Shown here piece after piece: positions 1-6,928 of a stretch of DNA of 43,730 nt. The position numbers were made by a program, and so were the translations under genes. Location: positions 1 through 43,730 of IMG/VR virus record IMGVR_UViG_3300003885_000027, one strand, 5' to 3'. This DNA comes from a virus. How positions within the stretch are numbered: position 1 is the stretch's first letter; each line of letters starts with the position of its first letter. The notes beneath the pieces were generated by a model, which worked only from the letters and a program-made list of their open reading frames with translations, searched no databases and had not been told where the DNA came from.

Positions 1-45
1 CACCGCACCCGTTCTGCGAAAGCGATGGCGGATGCCGTTGTGTAG
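1..45 (+). CDS. possible 3' end of a rightward gene cut by the window edge
   Basis: Frame 1 is open from the first base and stops with TAG at 43-45, giving 14 residues ending KAMADAVV. The next rightward gene starts at 97, so a truncated upstream partner is plausible, but 14 codons cannot prove coding and no family can be named. Confidence 0.25.
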   Translation, partial: HRTRSAKAMADAVV

Positions 46-52
46 CATCCGC
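28..52. other. perfect 8-bp inverted repeat (hairpin)
   Basis: GCGGATGC at 28-35 pairs with GCATCCGC at 45-52 around a 9-nt loop. It overlaps the stop codon at 43-45. No T-tract follows on either strand, so it is at best a weak terminator or processing hairpin. Confidence 0.4.
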
Positions 53-96
53 AACATCAACCTCAGAAAAGCCGAAACAACGACTGGAGATGCGAC

Positions 97-330
97 ATGA
101 ACCTGGAAGCGTTTACGCTGGACGAGCTCGCCGAACTGCTCAAGGCGACGTACAAAGGATCTGAGAGGAAGCCGATCGTTCAGGAGATAGTAAAGAGGCA
201 AAAAGCCGGGGAAGCGATGAAGGAATCGCACGTGACTCAGGAAGAAACATCAAGCATGCTGCTGTTCTTTGGGATCGTCATCACCCTGGCGGCCGTCGCG
301 GGCATCTGCATTATGGTTTTGATTCTGTAG
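97..330 (+). CDS. small membrane protein, unknown function
   Basis: A 77-residue protein with a charged, helical N-terminal half (about residues 1-50, Lys/Glu-rich) and one strongly hydrophobic segment at about 54-76 that reaches the C-terminus. This predicts a single-pass, tail-anchored inner-membrane protein with its N-terminus in the cytoplasm. A GGAG motif 7 nt before the ATG supports the start. It is the only rightward gene at this end and converges with the leftward tail operon six bases further on. No family recognised; a small regulator of lysis or superinfection would fit but is only a guess. Confidence 0.6.
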   Translation: MNLEAFTLDELAELLKATYKGSERKPIVQEIVKRQKAGEAMKESHVTQEETSSMLLFFGIVITLAAVAGICIMVLIL

Positions 331-336
331 CTAGAA

Positions 337-696
337 CTAAGCCTTGTTCGGGTTGGGCTTGACCTTCATGATACCGATCGATACCACCGCTTCGTCCCCC
401 GCGCTGTCCACCGCGTCCACAATAAACGGATAGTCGCCGTTCAACCTGGCACTGTCCGCTGGGTTTACCGTGAAGCGAATCCCATCATCGGTCCCGTCCA
501 CATCCACAAATGAGATGTCACCCCCGCTTTTTTTGAGAACAACTTCCGGCTTCGGACTCTCTAGAGATCGGTAGGCTCCGAAGGTCGCGGTGCCTCCGGT
601 CATGGCCTTGGCAGCACCAGCGGAATCGTCCGTGTTGACCGTAACCTCTTTGGTCTCGCCCTGATATAGTTCGAAGTCCTGCGCGGTCTTGGTCAT
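337..696 (-). CDS. Ig-like/BppU-N-like phage structural domain protein
   Basis: 119 residues, predicted all-beta. Motifs such as QGETKEVTVNTDD, IRFTVNPADSARLNGDYPFIVDAVDSAGDEAVVSIG and KVKPNP resemble the small beta-sandwich domains seen in baseplate/tail accessory proteins (BppU N-terminal type). It is the last gene of the leftward late operon, overlaps the gene upstream by 4 nt (ATGA), and has a GGAGAG ribosome site. A virion decoration or tail-tip role is inferred from position and fold only. Confidence 0.55.
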   Translation of the reverse strand: MTKTAQDFELYQGETKEVTVNTDDSAGAAKAMTGGTATFGAYRSLESPKPEVVLKKSGGDISFVDVDGTDDGIRFTVNPADSARLNGDYPFIVDAVDSAGDEAVVSIGIMKVKPNPNKA

Positions 697-1835
697 AGTA
701 TCTCTCCGTTCAAGCTGACTGCCGTGTCAAATTCGCCGAGCAAGGCTTGAGCAGCATCAAACTCCCCAGCCAATGCCTGAGCGGTGTCGAATTCACCGAG
801 CAATGTCACAGTTCCTACGATGTCGAAAGCCGCTGCCACCGAAACCGTAGGCGCAAAGCCCGTTAATGTTAGAGAAGCTACTCCAGGGGTTACAGCCGTA
901 TCGGCTATCGCGCTCGGGGCGAAGCCACTCAATGTCAAAGATGCTGCTGGAATCGTTATGCTTACATTGGCCGTCGCAGTGACCGTCGGCGCAAAGCCCA
1001 TTAATGCCAGCGAAGCTACCGGGACGATGATTTCCTGATTGCCGGATACCGTTATCGTCGGTGCAAATCCCGTAAGCGTCAAAGACGCTACTGGAACTTC
1101 TACCGACACGTGGGCTGTCGTGGTTACGGTCGGCGCGAATCCGGTTAGTGTGAGACTGGCTACTGGAACTGTGACCGATTGATTGCCAGTCGCCGTTATC
1201 GTCGGAGCGAACCCGGTGAGAGCCAGGCTCGCTACCGGAACCTCCACCGATACACTTGCTGTGGTTGTGACGGTTGGCGCGAATCCTGTCAGGGTGAGCG
1301 AAGCTGCTGGAACCTCTACCGATACGTTCCCCGTGGCTGTAATGGTCGGAGCAAGCCCCGTTAAGGTCAGGGATGCGACCGGAACGGTAACTGATACGGG
1401 TGTTTGAACCGTTGGCGCATAGCCGGTCAATGTGAGACTGGCTACCGGGACCGTAATTAATTGATTGCTTGAAACCGTGACCGTCGGCGCGAATCCGGTT
1501 AGCGTCAGAGACGCAACGGGCACCGTGACCGACACCGGCGTTTGGATTGTAGGTGCGTAGCCGGTTAAAGTCAGGGAGGCTGCCGGAATGGTGATTGAGA
1601 CGTTGGCGGTCGTCGTGACTGTCGGAGCGTAGCCAGTGAGGGTTAGTGAGGCGACCGGAACTGTTACTGAGACGTTGGCCGCTGATGCCTCCGCGTAGTC
1701 CGACCACGTAATTCTGTCCGTTATCCATGCGTCAAAATTCCCCGTATCTTCATTGGCTGACGCCGGTGGCGCGACCCGGAACGAAATCCGGTCCGTGATC
1801 CAAATATCAAAGTCGAATGGGTCATCGTAGGCCAC
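693..1835 (-). CDS. tandem-repeat beta-strand protein, probable tail/fibre surface protein
   Basis: 380 residues built almost entirely of repeats; GTG start at 1835. Residues 1-50 contain a duplicated FDxWITDRI motif. Residues about 55-336 are twelve copies of a 21-25-residue unit with core VPVASLTLTGFAPTV. The last about 44 residues are four copies of an 11-residue GEFDTAQALL-like unit. No enzyme motif or signal peptide. The regular Val/Thr/Leu pattern suggests a solenoid or fibre. Its place at the end of the tail operon, between the tail-spike and Ig-like genes, suggests a virion surface role. The high DNA repetitiveness makes copy-number change by recombination likely. Confidence 0.6.
   Translation of the reverse strand: MAYDDPFDFDIWITDRISFRVAPPASANEDTGNFDAWITDRITWSDYAEASAANVSVTVPVASLTLTGYAPTVTTTANVSITIPAASLTLTGYAPTIQTPVSVTVPVASLTLTGFAPTVTVSSNQLITVPVASLTLTGYAPTVQTPVSVTVPVASLTLTGLAPTITATGNVSVEVPAASLTLTGFAPTVTTTASVSVEVPVASLALTGFAPTITATGNQSVTVPVASLTLTGFAPTVTTTAHVSVEVPVASLTLTGFAPTITVSGNQEIIVPVASLALMGFAPTVTATANVSITIPAASLTLSGFAPSAIADTAVTPGVASLTLTGFAPTVSVAAAFDIVGTVTLLGEFDTAQALAGEFDAAQALLGEFDTAVSLNGEIL
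828..1673 (-). repeat. twelve tandem ~69-bp coding repeats
   Basis: Each unit encodes a variant of VSVTVPVASLTLTGFAPTV plus a short variable spacer of the type TTTAN, QTP, TATGN or VSSNQ. Two spacer classes (TxTxN and QTP) alternate irregularly, so the array grew by unequal duplication rather than a single expansion. Confidence 0.85.
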
Positions 1836-1836
1836 A

Positions 1837-3216
1837 TCAAGTCACGGCGAGATCATCAAAATAGGTCGCGTAGCTACCAGATGTCGCGGTGTTCAAACTC
1901 CGCAGTATAGCAATTACATAAGGTGGATTGGCCGCGGGAGTCAGGGTCGTGGTCAGTTGGTTCCACGTACTGACTGCGCCCGCGTCCGTCGTCACGTCGT
2001 CAGCCACACCGGGCTGTCTGATGATTAGCTGAGGATTGGTCCCCGCGTAGTTAGCTTCTCTATTCACATAAACCTCGAAGGTTGTTGAGGCATTTGTCAC
2101 GGGAATGATTATCTGGTGATCCCCTGCATCGGCCAGCTTGATACTTGCCGCGCTTGAACTGCGTGTCGTGGTTGTCTCTCTTGCACCTTCCCGAAGCTGG
2201 ATCGGACCCCACGACTTCTTGGCGCTTGTAGCAGGGCGGGTAATGCCGAACAGGTCGTCGGTGGCTTCGCTGTTGCCAGCAATGCGGGCAATCTGTGACC
2301 ATTGCGACAATTCTCCCATTTGCCAGGGCAACTTTAGTCCATCAACTAGAATAGGCGACACATAGATTGCGGGGTATGTCAGGCTATTAGCTCCAACATT
2401 GACATTGCTTCTATCTGTTCCATTTGCAAAAAATGTGTTGTAATCTTCATCAAACTCTGCGGTGGTTGTTGCCTTGACGCCAGTTACAAGACCCTGAAAA
2501 ATGCAATTTCTAACTGTGAGATTTTGCCCTACGGTTAGTGCGGTCTGTACCCGCACTCCTGTATTGCCAATGAACATCGAGTTTTTTACGGTAACGCCCC
2601 CAACGCGGTCACAACGTATCGCGGTAAAGTTACCGCCACCTACGAAAAGACAATTTTCAATAAGATCATTCGCGTTATCGTGCGTCGTCGAGTGTGTAAT
2701 TTGCATTCCTCCCCAATAGGTATTCAGGAATAAACACCTACGGATTATCAAATTCACCCCGGTGCTAGAAATTACCGTTCCCCAACCGCCAATACCCGTA
2801 AAAAAGCTGCAATCTTCTATTGTCAAGTCATCACAATTTGAGATGTTTATCCCTTCTCCGTTAGAAGTGAACGAATCAAAAGAGAAACCGCGAAAAGTCC
2901 GATAATCTTTTGCGGTTGCCGTTATGCCGTTATTCCTCGTCGTGCTGGTGTCATTATCGCTACCTGTGATCCGAACAATCCCGCCTACGCTGTCGGTGTT
3001 CTCTCCAGTGACATCTGCGATGTAGGTAATCGGATTCCCCGATGTGCCCGAAACATCGACGGTCAACGTCTCCCGATAAGTCCCTGGCCCTACATCTACG
3101 GTATCGCCCGGTACTACTGGAATATCCTCTGCGCCATTGAGGGTAAGCTTCCTCAGCGCCCACGTTAGACCGCTGTTTGCGTCTGAGCCGCCTTTTCCAA
3201 CAAACCGGGTAGTCAT
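1837..3216 (-). CDS. right-handed beta-helix tail spike
   Basis: 459 residues. The N-terminus (about 1-45) carries the GGSDANSGLTWALRKLTL pattern common in virion-attached parallel beta-helix proteins. Residues about 45-290 show repeated short strands with Asn/Asp ladders, such as GINISNCDDLTIEDCSFF and NLIIRRCLFLNTYWGG, typical of pectate-lyase-like right-handed helices. The C-terminal ~115 residues look like a beta-sandwich carbohydrate-binding module ending YATYFDDLAVT. Probable role is host polysaccharide binding or cleavage at the tail tip; substrate and catalytic residues cannot be assigned. It overlaps the upstream short gene by 4 nt. Confidence 0.8.
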   Translation of the reverse strand: MTTRFVGKGGSDANSGLTWALRKLTLNGAEDIPVVPGDTVDVGPGTYRETLTVDVSGTSGNPITYIADVTGENTDSVGGIVRITGSDNDTSTTRNNGITATAKDYRTFRGFSFDSFTSNGEGINISNCDDLTIEDCSFFTGIGGWGTVISSTGVNLIIRRCLFLNTYWGGMQITHSTTHDNANDLIENCLFVGGGNFTAIRCDRVGGVTVKNSMFIGNTGVRVQTALTVGQNLTVRNCIFQGLVTGVKATTTAEFDEDYNTFFANGTDRSNVNVGANSLTYPAIYVSPILVDGLKLPWQMGELSQWSQIARIAGNSEATDDLFGITRPATSAKKSWGPIQLREGARETTTTRSSSAASIKLADAGDHQIIIPVTNASTTFEVYVNREANYAGTNPQLIIRQPGVADDVTTDAGAVSTWNQLTTTLTPAANPPYVIAILRSLNTATSGSYATYFDDLAVT

Positions 3217-3416
3217 ACGTGGGTGTCCTCGCTAAAGCTCGCGCCCAGAAGGAACCCAAAAAGTTGTTTGGGGCTTATTTCTATTGGGTCCGTATAAACC
3301 TTATCTCCGGCCTTAACGGGAATGTTCTCGATCCCATCTAGGGTCAACTTGCGCTCAGCCCAGGTGTGGCCGCTATTGCTGTCTGAGCCTCCAGTACCCA
3401 TATAGTAAGTAGCCAT
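3213..3416 (-). CDS. truncated paralogue of the tail-spike N-terminus
   Basis: 67 residues. The first ~45 match the start of the adjacent spike gene nearly position for position (GTGGSDSNSGHTWAERKLTL versus GKGGSDANSGLTWALRKLTL). The match is then lost, and the protein ends in unrelated residues EDTHV. It is flanked by translationally coupled junctions, so it may still be made. It is either a remnant of a duplicated spike gene whose beta-helix was lost, or a standalone attachment domain. Confidence 0.55.
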   Translation of the reverse strand: MATYYMGTGGSDSNSGHTWAERKLTLDGIENIPVKAGDKVYTDPIEISPKQLFGFLLGASFSEDTHV

Positions 3417-3616
3417 CAGGCGTCGGGATCCTGTGTTCGGAGAGTAATGGTGCTAGGACGCGCCCTTGCGGCAGGACCGTGCTTCAACTCTAAATAGTCT
3501 TCAGCATGTTTCTCGATCCATGCCCTTATATCTTTGTCTATTTCAGAGGAAGTAGCACGGCGTATTTTTAAGTACGCCCCACATATACAGTGATATTCTC
3601 CAGTTGTTCTAGTCAT
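3416..3616 (-). CDS. small hypothetical protein with CxC pair
   Basis: 66 residues, start MTRTTGEYHCICGAYLKIRR. One Cys-x-Cys pair is visible but no second pair, so a full zinc ribbon is not supported by one chain. The central part is helical and the C-terminus reads QDPDA, like the C-terminus (EDPDA) of the gene just upstream. The stop sits directly beside the start of the downstream spike-like fragment. Function unknown. Confidence 0.5.
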   Translation of the reverse strand: MTRTTGEYHCICGAYLKIRRATSSEIDKDIRAWIEKHAEDYLELKHGPAARARPSTITLRTQDPDA

Positions 3617-3873
3617 GCGTCAGGGTCCTCGTCTATCCCCTGCTGGATGCGAAGCTCGTTCAGGATGATCTCCTCCATGTATCTGCGAATGCGTTTCAGA
3701 GGCACGCCGGCCAGAACATTCGGGAAGGTCTTTGTCACGCTCACGGTCCCCGGCGTCCCGTCCTGCTTGGTCCAATTGACCGTGATGTCAACTGACCATT
3801 TAGGAACAGGAGCAGTAGCACCAAGATTGGTCCAGTTGCCGATAAGGATCTGATCTACGTTACGGGCAGGCAT
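3613..3873 (-). CDS. small hypothetical tail-region protein
   Basis: 86 residues. The N-terminal half is beta-rich (WSVDITVNWTKQDGTPGTVSVTKTF); the C-terminal half is an amphipathic helix (LKRIRRYMEEIILNELRIQQG) ending EDPDA. It overlaps both neighbours by 1-4 nt, so it is translated in the same late operon. No family recognised. Confidence 0.55.
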   Translation of the reverse strand: MPARNVDQILIGNWTNLGATAPVPKWSVDITVNWTKQDGTPGTVSVTKTFPNVLAGVPLKRIRRYMEEIILNELRIQQGIDEDPDA

Positions 3874-4325
3874 TAAGTCGCTATCGTGAAGATGCCCGAT
3901 GCGTTCATGGCGATCGTCAACGTATTGCCGTCGGTCGCGGTGACATCAGCCGGAGCGTTGTCCAACAGCGAGTAGCAAACTAATGGATCAGCCACGGGAG
4001 TCGTCACGGTGTCGTCGTCGATCACCGCGAAGCGGCAAGTAATTGAACCGCCAGAGGCCGTGAAGACCTCGTCTGCGCTGTCGAAGGTCGTGGTTCCTCC
4101 TGAGCGCGCCCAGGTCACAGAGGCAAGAGCCGAGCCCGGCTGTGTGTAGCCGTTCGCCGTGGCGTGCTGGTTTGTCAGCGCCGCGCGCCCGGAGGTGGTC
4201 AACGTCGCCGCGTTGGACGTACTCAGGTACAGTCCCAGGTTGAACGTATCGGCATCCAGATCAATCGTCCCATCCCCAATGTATTCCGTGAACTCGTTGT
4301 AGAAATCCCATGCGTTAGCTGCCAT
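3873..4325 (-). CDS. phage structural protein, small tail/fibre-like beta protein
   Basis: 150 residues with pattern NAWDFYNEFTEYIGDGTIDLDADTFNLGLYLSTSNA, then alternating polar/hydrophobic strands. This N-terminal pattern (a product over a defined time or length, then an assay-like beta domain) recurs in phage minor structural proteins, but I cannot name its exact position in the virion. Translationally coupled to the small coiled-coil gene upstream. Confidence 0.6.
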   Translation of the reverse strand: MAANAWDFYNEFTEYIGDGTIDLDADTFNLGLYLSTSNAATLTTSGRAALTNQHATANGYTQPGSALASVTWARSGGTTTFDSADEVFTASGGSITCRFAVIDDDTVTTPVADPLVCYSLLDNAPADVTATDGNTLTIAMNASGIFTIAT

Positions 4326-4482
4326 CGTCTTCCGCCTTTCCCAAAGCCGTTTTTTCTCGAATTATGTTGGCGATCACGTGCCGAAATTTCCGAATTTCGG
4401 CAATCTCACCCGCCAGTCGGTCGCTCTCGGCTCGCAATTCAGCGACTGTCAATTTACTCATCGGCTTACTTTTTGTGCCCAT
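4315..4482 (-). CDS. small coiled-coil protein
   Basis: A 55-codon frame starting ATG at 4482, one base before the stop of the zinc-ribbon gene, and ending TAA at 4315-4317 inside the start of the next gene. The protein is Glu/Arg/Lys-rich with heptad-like spacing (LRAESDRLAGEIAEIRKF), predicting one long helix or coiled coil. The exact interlocking with both neighbours is the main argument that it is real. Function unknown. Confidence 0.55.
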   Translation of the reverse strand: MGTKSKPMSKLTVAELRAESDRLAGEIAEIRKFRHVIANIIREKTALGKAEDDGS

Positions 4483-4743
4483 CTAAAATCCTTTCCTTGC
4501 TAAAGTCTGTTTCGCCTTGTACTCAACAATCACTCCCAAATCTTTCCCTGCTGTCAAGAAATCGATCTCATCTATTGCAAAGTTGTAGCCACAGTTCTGG
4601 CAACTATATCCCTTCCAGCTCATCGTCTTCCATTCCCAGAACATGAAATTCCCAAGGCACTTAGGACACCTGAAGCCCGACAACTTTCTGTTGGAGGCTC
4701 CTCTATTTCCGTTACTGGGCACCAATTTTTCTCCATCGGTCAT
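4483..4743 (-). CDS. zinc-ribbon protein
   Basis: 86 residues from MTDGEK (an in-frame start six codons earlier is possible). Two pairs, CPKC and CQNC, about 24 residues apart around FMFWEWKTMSWKGYS form a classic zinc ribbon. The C-terminal half contains AIDEIDFLTAGKDLGVIVEYK. Overlaps the upstream gene by about 30 nt. A nucleic-acid or protein-binding role is likely; the target is unknown. Confidence 0.6.
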   Translation of the reverse strand: MTDGEKLVPSNGNRGASNRKLSGFRCPKCLGNFMFWEWKTMSWKGYSCQNCGYNFAIDEIDFLTAGKDLGVIVEYKAKQTLARKGF

Positions 4744-5149
4744 AGGCCACAATAGCCGCAACAGTCAGAGCATGTAATTCGCCGGCTCCGTTCGGCACTT
4801 CTACACGCACGCAGTGATCCATCTTTCGCCCGTTCAGCTCTAGTTCCTCGTAATCGGGGCCAAGCACGTACACTGCTTTCGCCGGATGCTTGAAGTCCTG
4901 TAGCGCGGTCACGGGTCGGGCCGGTTTTCCCGGAGCCACCAGAAACACCCATTCCACGCCCTCCACCTGCTCCTGCGCGTGTTCGATGGACGGGAACAGC
5001 CGATCTACCGGTGGCTTCTTGCTCAGCCCGTTGCCGTTCGTGTACGCCATAAGATCCAAAGCGTAGCTCTTGGCCAGCAATTCCCACTGCGCCATCCACT
5101 TGCCATTCCTGCGATGCTGGCTGTTGAAGTTGAACAGCAACGCGCTCAT
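4712..5149 (-). CDS. SPOUT/SpoU-like RNA methyltransferase-fold protein (tentative)
   Basis: 145 residues. The second half has the order of motifs seen in TrmH/SpoU-type trefoil-knot methyltransferases: LQDFKHPAKAVYVLGPDYEEL, then DHCVRVEVPN, then ALTVAAIVAYDRWRK, where SpoU enzymes have lVlGpE, v-IP and SLNVavAasI-lYd. The canonical SLN is changed to ALT, and the N-terminal substrate-binding part differs. GGGAGG lies 9 nt before the ATG. If active it would methylate RNA; a structural role for the fold cannot be excluded. Unusual company among tail genes. Confidence 0.45.
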   Translation of the reverse strand: MSALLFNFNSQHRRNGKWMAQWELLAKSYALDLMAYTNGNGLSKKPPVDRLFPSIEHAQEQVEGVEWVFLVAPGKPARPVTALQDFKHPAKAVYVLGPDYEELELNGRKMDHCVRVEVPNGAGELHALTVAAIVAYDRWRKIGAQ

Positions 5150-5154
5150 TCAAG

Positions 5155-5469
5155 TCAGCCTCCCCCGGCAATAATTTGAGCAATCATCAAGCCGGCAATC
5201 AGCATCACTATGGGAAGCAGGGCATTCTGCGCAAGCCATTTGAATGTGATCGGCTGGCCCGGACCTGGAGCGGGCTCGGAGGTCTTGCCGATCTTGAGTT
5301 CGTTCTTGGCAATGTCGCTCGTGTTGCGCTCAATTTGTGAGGTATGCAGCTTTACGTCGCCCTCGATGCGAGCGATTGCAAGAGCACTGTTCTGCACCGC
5401 GAGATGCGTGGCCTTGCCGTCTTTCTTGATCTCCTTGACCTCTTTCAGGATCTGATCTTCTACAGTCAT
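5155..5469 (-). CDS. XhlA-like haemolysin/holin-associated membrane protein
   Basis: 104 residues. The N-terminal ~65 form a coiled coil with regular polar heptads (IARIEGDVKLHTSQIERNTS), followed by a short Pro/Gly linker. One transmembrane segment at about residues 82-101 (LLPIVMLIAGLMIAQIIAGG) ends the protein. This is the architecture of XhlA/holin-accessory proteins. The adjacent gene encodes a TIM-barrel lysozyme candidate, which supports a lysis or membrane-anchoring role. Overlaps that gene by 4 nt. Confidence 0.65.
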   Translation of the reverse strand: MTVEDQILKEVKEIKKDGKATHLAVQNSALAIARIEGDVKLHTSQIERNTSDIAKNELKIGKTSEPAPGPGQPITFKWLAQNALLPIVMLIAGLMIAQIIAGGG

Positions 5470-6374
5470 ATTTCTCTCACCGTCACATCCACCTTTCCTG
5501 TCGGAACGCGCAGTTCAATCCCTAGCTTTTCGGCTGGAGGTTCAGGTGGTGGTTCAACACCCGGCCAGGTGAATCCTCTGATCGCCTCAAGCTGGCTGGC
5601 GTTCGCCTGTGGCAGATCCCAGACAGAGATTCCCGCACACCCAATCTCTACCGCGCGCTGAAAGAAATTGGTCAGCTGCAATCTAGTTGCGGTCCAAGGC
5701 CCAGCCGCGATGTAGGTAGGTGCAATTCCTACATAGGGCAACCGCCGAATGACATCGTAGTGATTTTCTTTCGATCGCTGTAGCTGGATGGCTCCACCAT
5801 CCGCCCGGTTGTCGCCAAGGAAATAAACCTGTGGCGCCCATCCGTTCTGGAAAGGTGCAAAGGCCTCTACCGGGAATGCAGGCTGTGCGGTTCTCGGGAA
5901 ACGGTAGCTGGCCAGCAGCAGGTTGACATTCGGAGCTACGGATCCAAACCCCTCACAAAACGCAATCGCGCTCGGTTCCATGCCAGTTCGGTTGTACTGG
6001 ACCTCAGCGTCAATCAGGTAATCCTTCATCCCATATTTCACGCAGAGCTTTCCGGCGAGCTGACCTTCCGCTCGGGCAATGTCAGCATTTGGTCGGAAGA
6101 GTCGGAATCGGACGCTGCCGGATCCGCCATACGTCCAGCCCCAACCAGTGACCTCGATGCCGGCACCTTGCAGTGCGGGAACGGTGCTTGGTAGCAGGTC
6201 TGCGTTCTGATTGTTCCGGCTGCCCTCCCAGCGCTCCTGGCGGCCGTCGTTGATCTTGATGCTCACGCTCTGCAGGCCGAGCTCTAAGGCTTGCAGGACC
6301 TGTCCAACCGGATCTCCGCCCATCCAGCGACGAAGCTGCCAGACCATTGCCCCAACTCCAGCAGATGCAATCAC
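5466..6374 (-). CDS. TIM-barrel glycoside-hydrolase-like protein, candidate lysozyme
   Basis: 302 residues, GTG start overlapping the upstream stop (GTGA). Strand-like segments VSIKIND, IEVTGWGWTY, KDYLIDAEVQY, VNLLLASYRFP, PQVYFLGDN and GCAGISVWDLP follow the spacing of a beta/alpha barrel. The IDAE motif resembles the Asp-x-Glu catalytic pair of GH25 muramidases. A Pro-rich linker precedes a short C-terminal beta tail. It follows the XhlA-like gene, so an endolysin role is likely, although sequence agreement with GH25 is limited. Alternative: a tail-associated host-surface glycosidase. Confidence 0.55.
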   Translation of the reverse strand: MIASAGVGAMVWQLRRWMGGDPVGQVLQALELGLQSVSIKINDGRQERWEGSRNNQNADLLPSTVPALQGAGIEVTGWGWTYGGSGSVRFRLFRPNADIARAEGQLAGKLCVKYGMKDYLIDAEVQYNRTGMEPSAIAFCEGFGSVAPNVNLLLASYRFPRTAQPAFPVEAFAPFQNGWAPQVYFLGDNRADGGAIQLQRSKENHYDVIRRLPYVGIAPTYIAAGPWTATRLQLTNFFQRAVEIGCAGISVWDLPQANASQLEAIRGFTWPGVEPPPEPPAEKLGIELRVPTGKVDVTVREI

Positions 6375-6919
6375 CGGAGGTAGTACCCAATACTGAGATT
6401 AAGCGTTTTGCCGGATCCCCACGCAAAGGGATTATTCCGACTGAAGCCCTTGTTGTCCTGAAAGATGCAGCGCAGGCCCCACGTCAACTGCCCGCCAACC
6501 TTGCTCCACCAGCACTGTCCGCCGACCTTCAGATCCTTTCCATCCCAGGCCCGCGCGCTCCCAACTGGAATGATTGCAAGTGAGGCATCGAAGTCCGGCA
6601 TCAAGTCTTTCGGTTGCAAGTACCAGTATTGCGTTCCCGGCCCATAGGTCGTGCTGCTTCCCATTCCAATAAACACATCCAGATTGACCAGCTTCCCAAT
6701 CACGCTGGCGACCCCAGTCAAATCCCCGTTGCCGATCTTGGGGTGCGCATCAGTCGCGGCGCTCTTTTCTTTCCAGAGAATCGGAGTGAAGAACGGCGCG
6801 ACCGGGATACCGGTTGGCGGCGGATCCACCGGAGGCGGCTGGACAACCCCATCTTCAATAATCATCTTGCCCGTCATTGGGCCGTCGAACACTAAGCTGA
6901 AATCAACTTCCTTCGGCAT
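6371..6919 (-). CDS. hypothetical virion protein with Pro-rich linker
   Basis: 182 residues. An N-terminal ~27-residue beta segment (FSLVFDGPMTGKMIIEDG) is followed by a proline-rich stretch, then an aromatic-rich beta domain with FIGMGSSTTYGPGTQYWYLQPKD and GLRCIFQDNKGF. No enzyme motif recognised. It lies upstream of the lysozyme candidate and downstream of the DUF115-like gene; a minor virion protein is the best guess. Confidence 0.5.
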   Translation of the reverse strand: MPKEVDFSLVFDGPMTGKMIIEDGVVQPPPVDPPPTGIPVAPFFTPILWKEKSAATDAHPKIGNGDLTGVASVIGKLVNLDVFIGMGSSTTYGPGTQYWYLQPKDLMPDFDASLAIIPVGSARAWDGKDLKVGGQCWWSKVGGQLTWGLRCIFQDNKGFSRNNPFAWGSGKTLNLSIGYYLR

Positions 6920-6928
6920 GTGACTCTC

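Noticed and set aside
828-1673. Regularly spaced repeats considered as a CRISPR array
   Set aside because: The repeats are in-frame coding units of ~69 bp with conserved amino acids and short variable linkers, not 25-37 bp identical repeats with unique spacers.
793-1728. Long alternative frame (311 codons) in the repeat gene
   Set aside because: Out-of-frame reading of a repetitive gene stays open by repetition; composition is Ser/His/Arg-rich with no motif.
4164-4646. 160-codon rightward frame
   Set aside because: Antisense to the structural and small coiled-coil genes; Pro/Arg/Ser-rich shadow.
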